Assembly: GCA_012295275.1 (NCBI GenBank)
Contig: CM022666.1
Span: 16,551,772 to 16,614,271 of the forward strand
Source of the DNA: Chrysomallon squamiferum
Taxonomy: Eukaryota; Mollusca; Gastropoda; Neomphalida; Peltospiridae
DNA length: 62,500 nucleotides
Direction: 5' to 3'
Below, one piece after another: positions 1 to 15,558 of the stretch (positions within the stretch are counted from its first letter, which is position 1; each line of letters starts with the position of its first letter). The position numbers and the translations under genes were made by a program. Under the pieces are notes generated by a model. It searched no databases and was not told the origin of the DNA. It saw only the letters and a list, made by a program, of their open reading frames with translations.

Positions 1-1149
<1,149 letters not shown>

Positions 1150-1480
1150 GTGCGGTGTTACAGATAAGATCGGTGAAGCAACTATTACCAGTGTGTGATG
1201 ACGTCACTACCACACACATGTGTTACTCCTTTTGTCTCGCAGAAGACGTCTCAACGCTGACTCGTTCCAGATGACGATTACGACATCGACGACGTTTTAT
1301 TTTCACATACCTGTCGATTTATCGCCAGCGCATGCATTCCGCGTAACCAAAACCATCACGATGGAACGCGCACGTCACACAAACAGAAGCAGACGATCGA
1401 CTCAGGGCGGGCATCGTGGTCACGTGCTGTGCACGCGAATGGCTCTACATTCCTGCTAGAATTCTCGCGACGTATGCCAG
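1150..1480. promoter_or_regulatory. CpG-rich complex block with CRE and E-box
   Basis: In contrast to its AT-rich flanks this block has many CpGs, a perfect palindromic TGACGTCA at 1199-1206, a CACGTG at 1421-1426 and a CGCATGCA element. Open frames occur on both strands but neither resembles a known protein. A cis-regulatory element or an unannotated first exon are both possible. Confidence 0.3.
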
Positions 1481-1744
1481 ACTTAATTGTTGAAATGTGG
1501 GACTAGCAGAGGGAGGTATGCAGCACTCAGATGCTCTTACAGAAGTATGTTGTTGATTGGTGAAGTGCACAAACATGGCGACACTTAGAATAGAATGGAT
1601 CTCACTCCAGATATTTTTTTTTTCTTTTTCCTCTTTGAACATTTGACAATTATATAATAATAGTGTGGTTTATCTGAATTTCTGTTCTTTTTTTCTTTCC
1701 CCCCCTTTCTTTCATTCTTTCTTTTCTTTTCTTTTCTTTTCTTT

Positions 1745-1776
<32 letters not shown>

Positions 1777-2212
1777 TATTTATTTTCTTGAATGATATAA
1801 ATCTTTAAATTGTTGTCTGATAAACTGGAATGTGTATAATAATTTACAAATTCACAGATTAAATTAGTTCCGTCATATAATTAAATCCAAAGCTTGCTTT
1901 CCACAAATAGCCCAAAAAGGGTAAGTGATATATATATGTTTATTTGTCCGGGGAAGTTATACAAAAGATTACTTGCTGGTGATGGTAAAAGTCAGTTCAT
2001 TCTGACTGCCTGTTTTTAGTTATGTGTGTTTATCCTTAATTAGATTTAAATAAGAATTAAAAATGTTTTCAGGCTATTGTTAATTTATTTATATTTTCTT
2101 GTATATCTATTTATTTATTTATTATTATTATGTTGTTGTTGTTGTTTTCCTCCTCCTCCTCCTTCTTCTTCTTTTTCTTCTTCGTCTTCTTCTTCTTCTT
2201 CTTCTTCTTCTT

Positions 2213-2243
<31 letters not shown>

Positions 2244-2622
2244 TTATTATTGTTGTTGTTATTATTGTTATTATTATGTATTTCAAATATAATTATCTGT
2301 AATGCAATTCGTATCAAGTAGCTGTAATTTCGGCAGACAAGAAAATCGCTCAGTTTAAACATTTACAAGAGTTTAGAGTCTGGTTTCATCGATCAGAGAT
2401 TGTTTAAGTTGCGACTGCGGTGCAGAGAATGATTGTGAAAAATGATTTTCCTAACTAGACATGACACGAGTCTGTTTCATGCTTTAACCAATAAACGAAG
2501 CGTCTCAGAAAGTTTAATGTGAAAGTGTGGTTTTATTAGTTTATTACAGGTTACTGATTTTCTTTGTAGACGTTCTAATAACCAGGAATTCTGAGAAACG
2601 ATAACGACTGGTTGAGTTACTT

Positions 2623-2772
<150 letters not shown>

Positions 2773-3663
2773 GAGAGAGAGATGGGAGTTGCGTGTATTT
2801 CGAAAACAAAAACAGATAAAGAAATAAATAAAAAGTTAAAAGAAATGCAATATAATTGAGTAAGGATATCCCACGTTCTGTATGAAATGTGTGTAGGATT
2901 AATGGTGTCTTGAAACTGACATCAGTGTTGTGTCTGTCTGTAACAGAACGAGTAAAATAGAATATTTTTGTACGTCTGTGCGCGAGCGAGATTTTTTTCA
3001 AGAAGATTTATGGTTGTTTGATCTGACCAAATTATTAAAGAAAAAAATCTAAATACTTGACACAGTTGAGCTTTAAAAAAAGTCTGTGGATGTTTCTAAG
3101 TAAATATTCACTGATAATTGGGTCAGCCTGTTTGATTAAACTGTTAATAAAACGCCCTCCATTAATAGAAATTGCCTGAGGGTACTCAGTCTGTGAAAAC
3201 CGTGTACACACACCTCTTTATGGAACTATTTTGAGTTTCGAAATATGTATCTACGTCCCCTCTCATCGCATCTTTAACTACTGACATCAGATCAGCCATG
3301 CATGACGAAATAAACGTCTACAACGACACCATTTAACTATCTGCGTAGAAGTTGTTAAATTTTGTTTTTGTTCTATTGTGATGATGTTTGTGAAGAGGGC
3401 GGCGTGTCTCTGCTAGGCGGATTAATATTTTCTGAGTAAACAGTTCGTACAGAGCAGACGACGTTCTCGTGTTGGTACAGACTACACCACGTGCCGAGAA
3501 CTTTATCACGAAATTAGACACCCACGAACCAAAAATTCAACACCTAAAAGATCTCTCAGTTACAAGCAAAAAATGCAGCTTTATCATTTACTGTTAACGA
3601 ATTTTTAATAAACGTATTTGTTACATATTTCTGTTGACGTTTGAAAATGATAATCCTTGTAAC

Positions 3664-3713
<50 letters not shown>

Positions 3714-3750
3714 GTAAAAAGTCTTGTCTTGAATAAAACTATTTTAGCAT

Positions 3751-3856
<106 letters not shown>

Positions 3857-4423
3857 CAGCCGTAGCAAACACCAAAAGATATACGTTTGTAATGCAGTAC
3901 ACATAGTTAATAATATATACAACACACATTTGTACACACACTGCATACACATACACATTGTGTGTATCTGTGTTTGTGTGAGTATTTGTGTACATGTACA
4001 TTATTTTTATTATTAAATTATTTATCGGAAATTTATTTTAAAACTGTTGTTATAATTAATATTACTTGTGGGTTTTTTAAAAACATGGTTAGTGAGAGGC
4101 TGTATGTATGAACAGACAACCTGTGTGAGCTGTGAACGGAAACCAAAAATTGATTGTCTGGTTCACGAGAATATTTACAAGCCCTGAGAAATTGTTTTAT
4201 GTCAAAGAGTAACAATTATTAATTTGAGTAAGAAGAACTTTGCAGGACTTTACGTATTAATTTAGCACCACTTGCTTCTTACTACATAAACACAGGGGAG
4301 AAATAATTATAAAAAGGTCTTCTTCTTCTTCTTCTTCTTCGTCGTCGTCTTCTTATTATTATTAATAAATAAAAAAGGTACAAAAACAATAACAAACAAA
4401 CAAACAAACAAACAAACAAACAA

Positions 4424-4454
<31 letters not shown>

Positions 4455-4728
4455 ATTAAAAACTAGTACTACAGAGAATTACTGAATGACTATTCATTGA
4501 AAAGCAGGCGATAAAAATGTGAAAGGAGATGCAGTATAAGTAGTAATATTATTTCTACAACTATGATTATTACTACTAACAGTAACACTAAACTACTGGT
4601 TAAACTGTTTCTACTTTTGTTATTTAAGTGCAGCTAACTCTGTTATTATTCGTTTTGTTACATCAGTATATTACATTACATTACATTATGCCTTGTATTA
4701 CATTATATAACAGTCTATTAAATTATAA

Positions 4729-4893
4729 TATGTTGTATTATATTATATTATATTATATTATATTATATTATATTATATTATATTATATTATATTATATTA
4801 TGTTATGTTATGTTGTTATATTATATTATATTATATTATGTTATGTTATGTTATATTATATTATGTTATATTATATTATATTATGTTATATTA
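4729..4893. repeat. (ATATT)n pentanucleotide array with ATGTT variants
   Basis: About 165 bp of tattatatta-type repeat. The 3' half alternates with TATGT variants, suggesting local duplication of a variant block. It creates a 194-codon spurious frame. Confidence 0.85.
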
Positions 4894-5026
4894 TACTCCA
4901 CTGTATTTATTGCGCTATGCCTGTATAAATTTGCATTTCTATAAATGTCAGTATACTATTTTATATACTGCTGCAGTTATTATTTATTTATTTATTAGTA
5001 GTAGTATATTATTATTACTATTATTA

Positions 5027-5075
<49 letters not shown>

Positions 5076-5080
5076 TTTTA

Positions 5081-5131
<51 letters not shown>

Positions 5132-5715
5132 TTATATTATTTTTTTATTATTATTATTTTAAATGCTACTGGAATTCTGACCAGTACGTTGGTCACTCTA
5201 ACACACAGGTAAGACAGACTATTTTCTTTGCGACCTTATGATGACCATGAAATGAATATCCACTCACTCAAGTATACAAAAAGGAAATCGCTCAAGTTTG
5301 AGTACCGACGTTGGCGACCTTGTCAACGTTTTATTCACGACGTTATGAAACATGTTTTACTTAAAGATTTCATGAAACACGATACACGCGTAAACAGAGG
5401 CTAAGATTTTTTTAAAATTCCTCAACCTGTCAGTTTTTATTGTGATCTTATTTTTACATCTACGTGTAAGATTATTTTTAGTTATTTATTTATCATAATA
5501 ACAATAACAGTTACTTTAGTAAAAGCAAAAGTAGTAACAAATAAATAAATAAATAAATAAAAATTTATTTAGCCGAAAAAAAGTGGAGCTTTGCTTACCG
5601 TTTAAGTTTTTGTTTGTGGCTCAAAATCATAGAAATAAAATTTTCTGGAACCGATAAAAATTATAGATATACAGATGTTCCATTTATAAATAAATAGAAC
5701 TGTACAGGCAAGAAG

Positions 5716-5774
<59 letters not shown>

Positions 5775-6014
5775 GATGTTGTTGTTAAATTTAATTCAGT
5801 TTAATCGTTATAATTCAGTTTAAAAAATTAAAACGTAATTAGATTAAGTAGTTAAAAATTAAATCATGCAATAAATAAATAAATAAATAAATAAATATAT
5901 AAATAAATATATAAATAAATAAAGACAGAAAGAAAGAACATAAGAAAAGCCATTTAACTTTTTGTCGCGGTAAAATATCATTAATATTTTAAAACTTATT
6001 TATTTATTTTATTA

Positions 6015-6058
<44 letters not shown>

Positions 6059-6412
6059 TTCATTTATTCATTCATTCATTTTAATCCATTTATTCGTTCG
6101 TTCGTTCATTTATTTAATTATTTATTATTATTTTCTGACTAAAGCTATTTAAATAAATTAAGAGATGGCTATAAAATGACATATGTAACGCAGTTTAACT
6201 AAAGTGAACAGATTAAAATAAATAAAATAAAATAAAAATGTTTGAGAAGATTATCATAATGTTTTGAATTAGTTAATATTATGATTACAGTTAACTCTGT
6301 GATAATGTTATAATGTATTTGAAATGAGGATAACTGGAAACTTTATCAAATGAAGACACGACAGTAAGAGTCAGCTTATGATAAAGTTATAATAAAGTCA
6401 TAACTGATGATA

Positions 6413-6560
6413 ATTTTGTAATTTAGAAAACATGATTGTAATGTTGTAATTTAGTAAACATAATGATAATGTTGTTATTTATTAAACATGATAATAATGT
6501 TGTAATGTAGTAAACATGATGATTTTATTGCAACATACTAAAACTGATGGTAATATTGAA
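6413..6560. repeat. Degenerate 28-bp tandem repeat, about 5 copies
   Basis: The unit resembles atgttgtaatttagtaaac, followed by atgat. Copies are spaced about 27-29 bp and diverge toward the 3' end. Confidence 0.55.
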
Positions 6561-7964
6561 GTAAAATGATTGTTAACAACGCATATTCGTATAAATTAAC
6601 TATATTTAATATTAAACATTTTTTTATTTTATTTTCAGTGTAGATCCTTCCATTATTTTTCACTCCGTTTTAATTTATTTTTAATGTTACGGGTATCACA
6701 CTGAAATAAGGCATTCATGAAACGACAGTGAGTGGTAATTTCAAACTTGATACACAGACATGCACACATTTACATGTGTGTTTCCAGTCTGACGTTGAAC
6801 TGTTGTTGGTTTGTCACGCGCATTTACCACTATAAAACCTGCAGAGAAGCTTTTTGTTGCTGTTATTATTTCTTTTTTTCTTTTTCGCGAATAAAAGAAA
6901 ACGTTTCAGACTGAAATTTACCTGCACCGCAGTCTGTTGTCACTTTTTCTATTTACTAAGATAACAGAGGGCGAAACTCAATACTCGCAGTGTAAGCTTT
7001 TTGTATCAGCTGCTATTGAAGCAGACGGACACACTCGGTTCGCTTGGGGGCTCTAAAGCAAGCGAAGTATTGTCTGCCGTTCAGTACGCATTATGTTCTA
7101 ACAATCGTGTGAAAGACGTCATCAGAATTGCTGTCTTTGCGCCGAGTGTTGTTTTGAGGAGGTTTTCGTTTATAAAAACGATGATTAAAGTTTCGGCAAT
7201 TTATTAGAAAAATACCCGTATACAGTGTCGATTTCAAGTTATTAAAAAAGAAACAGCAGGAAACATTAGAAGTCCCTATCGGATAACGAGAATTAAAGAC
7301 ACATGCAACTGTAATCTGACCATCTTCCACCGAGCGATCGACACAAGATAAAAATAAAATTATAGTTTTTTATTTACTTCTTTTTTTTTATGATTTCCCC
7401 CACAGATGATAAATGCTAGGTGAGTTTAATACTAACCATCAAGTATCTATACCTTAATTTGCATATCTCGGCAGATTTGGTGAATTTGATATCCAGCCGA
7501 AAAATTCCATCAATTGAAAACTCCGCTGGTCATCAAATTATGGCCCACACCCGTTTTATTTTACAGGAATATTGTTGGTTTTGTTCAAAGAGCGGGATCT
7601 GTGGTTAAAAGAAATCAGAAGCAAGATCTACGGGGAAAAATGTTCTTTACAAAATATTGAGTAAGTTGTTATTGTAGACGTGGCAGTATACAGTTTCATC
7701 TATGGACGAGGAATTTAAAACTTCGGGTGATATTAAACAGCAGAACGTAGACACACAGGATTTCATGACGTCTTAATAAAGACGCAGATTTTTCATTTTG
7801 TCAACTTTATTTCTGTGTAAGATTTATTTCCCGTAAACCGCAGATGTCTCCGAGATTGCAGAACCGCGCGGACGTAGGTAGATTCGTATTGAATTACGTA
7901 CAAGTTTCAAAAATATAAACGTGTTTTTCCTACCCCCGTGCTTTGAAAACGTCATTAATTTCAA

Positions 7965-8020
<56 letters not shown>

Positions 8021-8438
8021 CAACAACAACAAAATATTTACAGAAATAATATTTTAATTTCGGATGGAGATCTTCCTAATCTGTAATTAAAAAAAACAAA
8101 TAACTGAAATTTCAAATATCGTTTCGTTTATCAAATATTAAGTATTAAGACTGTGTTTTATATATACAGTATATATATATCCTTTAAACCAGTAAGTTAG
8201 AAGATAGTATTGTTCATAAAAAGCTGTCGAGATAAAAGAAAATATTTAATAATTTCCTTCTCTTTGTTTCTGTAGGGGATGTTGTAGTTTTGTTTATTTA
8301 TTTATTTATTTATTTAAATTCGTTGTACGAGATAATTTAATACATGTTGCTTTTTCTGTTTTCTTTCATCTGCTAGTAACTTGCTCATCTTCATTTCTAA
8401 ATGCAAGTTACTCGCAGTAGTGTATATTACTCACTTCG

Positions 8439-9007
8439 TTGTATCACTTACTCATTTGGCTATATCAGTTACTCATTTGGCTATATCAGTTAATCACTTC
8501 GCTATATCCGTTGCTCACTTCGCTATATCCGTTACTCACTTCACTATATCAGTTATTAATTTCGTTATCTCGGTTAATAACTTCGTTATATCAGTTACTA
8601 ACTATCTTATCTCAGTTACTCATTTCGTTATATCAGTTATTAATTTTTCTATATCAATTATTAACTGCAGTATCCTTAAATTTTATTAATTTCACTAAAT
8701 CGTTATTATCAGTTATTAACTTCGCTATATCAATTATTAATTTCACTATTTCAGTTATTAACTTCGTTATATCAGTTATTAATTTTTCTATATCAATTAT
8801 TAATTGCTATATCAGTTATTAACTTCGCTATATCAATTATTAATTTCACTATATCAGTTATTAACTTCGCTATATCAGTTATTAACTTCACTAAATCAGT
8901 TATTAACTTCGCTATATCAGTTATTAACTTCACTATATCAATTATTAATTTCACTATATCAGTTATTAACTTCACTATATCAATTATTAATTTCGCTATA
9001 TCACTGA
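8439..9007. repeat. 21-bp minisatellite, about 27 copies
   Basis: The unit is close to atcagttattaacttcgct plus at. Copies vary (ctcattt, cacttcg, taatttc). The period is a multiple of three and almost stop-free, so long frames appear on both strands with seven-residue peptide repeats such as LYQLLTS and ISVINFA. No start context, splice sites or unique flanking coding sequence supports a protein. Confidence 0.85.
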
Positions 9008-9260
9008 CTTTGATAGTTTAACAGTTAAGACTAACACTGTTTTATATGTTTATTTCTCTATTTCTTTAATTAATTAGTTATATTTTTAAACCTTTTTTTT
9101 TTTTCTAATTTACAAAAAATGTTGACATTCTTTGTTTTAGCAAAGATTAATGTCGATCATAAATAATTTAATTTTATTTGAACTTTTTTTCTCCCTATGT
9201 TCACGAACTGTGGCTAAAACGTAAACACGTTGTAACTCACACAGATAATTAAATTTCCAG

Positions 9261-9308
<48 letters not shown>

Positions 9309-9837
9309 AGAAGAAGAAAAAGAAAAAAGAACATTTTCTCGGGTTCTGTATATTCCTAAACGTTTATTTCTCTTCCTGTTTGACTGACATCTGTCAATCA
9401 TCTGTCAGCCAGTCCGTAACTCTGAACACGTGACTTTTTTTTCAGACTGTTTCGAGTTTCCTCGAACTGTTGACAGGTGTTGTCTGCTTCTCATTTCACT
9501 CAGTGTTCAGTTTCTGTGCGTGGAAAAAAACACAACAGCACAGCACACGTGTGTGTGCCTAAATAAATAAATAAATAAATCAGGAAGTAAGTAAGTAAAT
9601 ACATAAATAAATAAATAAATAAATAAATAAATCAGTAAGTAAGTAAGTAAATACATACATAAATAAATAGATAAATACATAAACAAAAATAATGTAAGTA
9701 TACAAAAAAATGAATACTGCTACCGTAGAATTAGTGGTAGCAGTAGTAGTAGTAGTAGCAGCAGTAGTAGTACAAATAGTACAACTGCTACTCTGTTAGA
9801 ATTAATGCTGCTAATTCTACTACTACTACTAATAAAC

Positions 9838-9886
<49 letters not shown>

Positions 9887-10380
9887 AAATAATTGATGAT
9901 GATGATGATGATGAACGAAGACAATGATGATGATAACGAAGACAATGATAAAAAAAATTATTAATAACAAATCCACTGAGATTTTTAAATGAATACAGAA
10001 AAAAAAAAAAAAAAAAAAAAGTAATCTTGTTTATATCAAATTACCTGTCTTTACATTTTCTGTTTGTCAGTCAAGTAAGATGTTTTTAACTTTTAATAAT
10101 AAAGTTGTGTTTCTGTAGTCGTTTTCAAATCAGTCCAGCAGCGAGGCTCTCGGCCGGGTCAGTCAGACTGAGTAATAACTTTACAGTTAATAAATGTAAA
10201 AAACAAACGAACGACGCGAAAGCAAATGAAACGTGCAAAACGACAAAACTGCAAGCGGGGAAACAGCAATATACACGTCGTCGTTGACGAAGATGTACGG
10301 CGTTGTTTATGCGTCGAAGGTGTAATGTCGCCGTACAAATAACAAGCTATTTTTCTGACTACGTCGTCCATTTAATTTTA

Positions 10381-10394
10381 GCGCCCTCTGGCGA
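10381..10394 (+). promoter_or_regulatory. CTCF-like motif
   Basis: GCGCCCTCTGGCGA matches the general CTCF core GCGCCMYCTRSYGG with one mismatch. It sits in a complex, repeat-poor block. Motif match only. Confidence 0.25.
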
Positions 10395-10599
10395 GCAGAA
10401 CGCGTTATTTTCCGTCAGACATTACAGAGAAATCCATCAGTCACACGAACTCCATTTCTTTGTGAACAGTTAGGCCAGAGAGCGTGTTAATAATTACTGA
10501 CTGAACACGCCTCTTTGATTCAAGTCATCTTCTGTGAGAGTTAATCAAAAAACAAGACCAGAGATCACCGCTTCCTACCGCCACCCCGTGTACACCGTT

Positions 10600-10800
10600 A
10601 ACTCAGATACATCAATTACAACTCAGATATATCAACTGTAACATCAGCTACAACGTAAATACATCAGTTATAAGTTGTATCAATTATGGCAAATACGTTA
10701 ATTGTAATATATCAGTTTGTATACAAATACTTCAGTTATATCAGTTAAACATAAATACGTTATCTGTAATACTTCAGTGATATCACGTACATCAGAAGTA
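10600..10800. repeat. Degenerate repeat of about 20 bp related to the 21-bp minisatellite
   Basis: Irregularly spaced words such as atcagttat, atcaattac and acttcagtt recur. The core word atcagttat is shared with the array at 8439-9007, so this may be a decayed relative. Confidence 0.4.
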
Positions 10801-10955
10801 GTATATTACATATAATATATATATATATATATCAGATATAAATACAACAATTAAATCAAACATACACACATACATGCATACACATACACACATATACACA
10901 AAATAGACATTCATATCTTCATACATACCTACATACACGTACATACATACACCAT

Positions 10956-11003
<48 letters not shown>

Positions 11004-11116
11004 AGACGCACACAAAGTTAAAACATGAAAACTACCTAAACCTGAGCCATATGTAAAATTAACAGTTTTTATTAATACTGTTTGTGGTGTATTTAGTCAA
11101 ACAAATAGATAAATAG

Positions 11117-11554
<438 letters not shown>

Positions 11555-11590
11555 ACGTTAAAACTCTATTCCATTCCTGTGTAAAATAAT

Positions 11591-14500
11591 ACTTATCTAA
11601 ATGTTACATATCTCTGTGTATTCTACCTCTAGTTGTACACAGTTCAATAAAGAAAATACACCAGTACAACGACTTAGCTAAATGTTACATATCTCTGTGT
11701 ATTCTACCTCTAGTTGTACACAGTTCAATAAAGAAAATACACCAGTACAACGACTTATCTAAATGTTACATATCTCTGTGTATTCTACCTCTAGTTGTAC
11801 ACAGTTCAATAAAGAAAATACACCAGTACAACGACTTAGCTAAATGTTACATATCTCTGTGTATTCTACCTCTAGTTGTACACAGTTCAATAAAGAAAAT
11901 ACACCAGTACAACGACTTAGCTAAATGTTACATATCTCTGTGTATTCTACCTCTAGTTGTACACAGTTCAATAAAGAAAATACACCAGTACAACGACTTA
12001 GCTAAATGTTACATATCTCTGTGTATTCTACCTCTAGTTGTACACAGTTCAATAAAGAAAATACACCAGTACAATGACTTAGCTAAATGTTACATATCTC
12101 TGTGTATTCTACCTCTAGTTGTACACAGTTCAACAGAGAAAATACACCAGTACAATGACTTAGCTAAATGTTACATATCTCTGTGTATTCTACCTCTAGT
12201 TGTACACAGTTCAATAAAGAAAATACACCAGTACAATGACTTAGCTAAATGTTACATATCTCTGTGTATTCTACCTCTAGTTGTACACAGTTCAACAGAG
12301 AAAATACACCAGTACAATGACTTAGCTAAATGTTACATATCTCTGTGTATTCTACCTCTAGTTGTACACAGTTCAATAGAGAAAATACACCAGTACAATG
12401 ACTTAGCTAAATGTTACATATCTCTGTGTATTCTACCTCTAGTTGTACACAGTTCAATAGAGAAAATACACCAGTACAATGACTTAGCTAAATGTTACAT
12501 ATCTCTGTGTATTCTACCTCTAGTTGTACACAGTTCAATAGAGAAAATACACCAGTACAATGACTTAGCTAAATGTTACATATCTCTGTGTATTCTACCT
12601 CTAGTTGTACACAGTTCAATAGAGAAAATACACCAGTACAATGACTTAGCTAAATGTTACATATCTCTGTGTATTCTACCTCTAGTTGTACACAGTTCAA
12701 TAAAGAAAATACACCAGTACAATGACTTAGCTAAATGTTACATATCTCTGTGTATTCTACCTCTAGTTGTACACAGTTCAATAAAGAAAAAATACACCAG
12801 TACAATGACTTAGCTAAATGTTACATATCTCTGTGTATTCTACCTCTAGTTGTACACAGTTCAATAGAGAAAAAATACACCAGTACAATGACTTAGCTAA
12901 ATGTTACATATCTCTGTGTATTCTACCTCTAGTTGTACACAGTTCAATAGAGAAAATACACCAGTACAATGACTTAGCTAAATGTTACATATCTCTGTGT
13001 ATTCTACCTCTAGTTGTACACAGTTCAATAGAGAAAATACACCAGTACAATGACTTAGCTAAATGTTACATATCTCTGTGTATTCTACCTCTAGTTGTAC
13101 ACAGTTCAATAGAGAAAATACACCAGTACAATGACTTAGCTAAATGTTACATATCTCTGTGTATTCTACCTCTAGTTGTACACAGTTCAATAAAGAAAAT
13201 ACACCAGTACAATGACTTAGCTAAATGTTACATATCTCTGTGTATTCTACCTCTAGTTGTACACAGTTCAATAAAGAAAATACACCAGTACAATGACTTA
13301 GCTAAATGTTACATATCTCTGTGTATTCTACCTCTAGTTGTACACAGTTCAATAAAGAAAATACACCAGTACAATGACTTAGCTAAATGTTACATATCTC
13401 TGTGTATTCTACCTCTAGTTGTACACAGTTCAATAGAGAAAATACACCAGTACAATGACTTAGCTAAATGTTACATATCTCTGTGTATTCTCTCTAGTTG
13501 TACACAGTTCAATAAAGAAAATACACCAGTACAATGACTTAGCTAAATGTTACATATCTCTGTGTATTCTACCTCTAGTTGTACACATAAAGAAAATACA
13601 CCAGTACAATGACTTAGCTAAATGTTACATATCTCTGTGTATTCTACCTCTAGTTGTACACAGTTCAATAAAGAAAATACACCAGTACAATGACTTAGCT
13701 AAATGTTACATATCTCTGTGTATTCTACCTCTAGTTGCACACAGTTCAATAGAGAAAATACACCAGTACAATGACTTAGCTAAATGTTACATATCTCTGT
13801 GTATTCTCTCTAGTTGTACACAGTTCAATAAAGAAAATACACCAGTACAATGACTTAGCTAAATGTTACATATCTCTGTGTATTCTCTCTAGTTGTACAC
13901 ATAAAGAAAATACACCAGTACAATGACTTAGCTAAATGTTACATATCTCACCTCTAGTTGTACACATAAAGAAAATACACCAGTACAACGACTTAGCTAA
14001 TTGTTACATATCTCTGTGTATTCTACCTCTAGTTGCACACAGTTCAATAGAGAAAATACACCAGTACAATGACTTAGCTAAATGTTACATATCTCTGTGT
14101 ATTCTCTCTAGTTGTACACAGTTCAATAAAGAAAATACACCAGTACAATGACTTAGCTAAATGTTACATATCTCTGTGTATTCTCTCTAGTTGTACACAG
14201 TTCAATAAAGAAAATACACCAGTACAATGACTTAGCTAAATGTTACATATCTCTGTGTATTCTCTCTAGTTGTACACATAAAGAAAATACACCAGTACAA
14301 TGACTTAGCTAAATGTTACATATCTCTGTGTATTCTACCTCTAGTTGTACACATAAAGAAAATACACCAGTACAACTACTTAGCTAAATGTTACATATCT
14401 CTGTGTATTCTACCTCTAGTTGCACACAGTTCAATAGAGAAAATACACCAGTACAATGACTTAGCTAAATGTTACATATCTCTGTGTATTCTCTCTAGTT

Positions 14501-14924
14501 GTACACAGTTCAATAAAGAAAATACACCAGTACAATGACTTAGCTAAATGTTACATATCTCTGTGTATTCTCTCTAGTTGTACACATAAAGAAAATACAC
14601 CAGTACAATGACTTAGCTAAATGTTACATATCTCTGTGTATTCTACCTCTAGTTGTACACATAAAGAAAATACACCAGTACAACGACTTAGCTAAATGTT
14701 ACATATCTCTGTGTATTCTACCTCTAGTTGCACACAGTTCAATAGAGAAAATACACCAGTACAATGACTTAGCTAAATGTTACATATCTCTGTGTATTCT
14801 CTCTCTAGTTGTACACAGTTCAATAAAGAAAATACACCAGTACAATGACTTAGCTAAATGTTACATATCTCTGTGTATTCTCTCTAGTTGTACACATAAA
14901 GAAAATACACCAGTACAACTACTT
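11591..14924. repeat. 81-bp minisatellite, about 42 copies, with higher-order structure at the 3' end
   Basis: The unit runs from ctaaatgttacatatctctg to the tail caccagtacaatgacttag and is 81 bp (27 codons) in most copies. The first copies carry caacgac; later ones mostly caatgac. The 5' two-thirds is near-uniform and shows alternating aataaag and aatagag (or aacagag) variants. From about 13.5 kb, copies with 2-bp (tctacctct to tctctct) and 6-bp (loss of gttcaa-type sequence) deletions appear in an ordered series. Because the unit length is divisible by three, the uniform portion gives a 239-codon frame (12818-13537) of 27-residue repeats. It is best read as satellite DNA, since indels break the frame elsewhere and no splice or start signals were seen. 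Confidence 0.93.
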
Positions 14925-15558
14925 AAGACGAGATACTTCGTTTATTCGCATATTAACACAGATTTGTAAAATACAGATAATACTCAGTATAAAACAGAAG
15001 TCTGGGTAGCTGTGTCAAAGACATTCAGATACACTGCTAAAGACAGTAAGATCAAAACTCGTCAGTGTCAGGTTGAGTATTAAGGTTGAAAACAAAAGTT
15101 CTGAATGATGAAAAATCTTTAACGTAAAGAACGTTGATGACTGAGTGGTTTGATAAAATAGCATCATCATCAACAACATCATAAGCAACAACCACAATAA
15201 TAATAATAATAATCATAAGAAGATGATGAAAAGCAGTAACAACAACAACAATAATAATAATAGATATAATTATGATGATGATGATAATAATAATGATAAT
15301 GATGATGATAATGGTAGCCTGTATAAAATGACTTTAAAGCAAACGTTTCAAATGTTATCCCTAACGTGTATTTTAAAAATCTTCTCTGACGGTAACTAAA
15401 CTAGAACTATATCTGATGTTATCTCATATCAGAAGAGCTGACACTTTTATTACAATAATCCTGAAGCAAATCATGAATAAAATCGTATTAATTTTCCTGA
15501 ACATTCTGCAACAATACGAAAACTACGAACATGGAAATATGGATGATATTTTTAAAAT
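14925..15558. other. Non-coding flank with mixed triplet repeats
   Basis: Unique AT-rich sequence, then (AAT), (AAC) and (ATG) triplet runs at 15196-15312. The minus-strand AATAAA at 15446-15451 could serve the candidate terminal exon that follows. Confidence 0.5.

Larger units (their letters stand above)
9008..11100. other. Non-coding tract with microsatellites
   Basis: Contains poly(A) of about 41 bp at 9266-9306, (TAAA)n around 9560-9680, (AGT)n 9730-9770, (AAT)n 9837-9875, poly(A) 9999-10020, a complex block at 10100-10560, a degenerate atcagttat-type repeat at about 10600-10800 and (CA)n at 10960-11001. No gene is supported. Confidence 0.6.

Noticed and set aside
2077-2362. Poly-Ser, poly-Leu, poly-Asn and poly-Lys frames
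   Set aside because: Translations of (CTT)n and (ATT)n repeats with no unique coding flank; likewise at 18304-18564, 26965-27372, 28465-28868, 31026-31372 and 46793-47146.
4628-5212. 194-codon frame
   Set aside because: It spans (ATATT)n and (ATT)n arrays; residue content is Tyr, Ile and Leu repeats.
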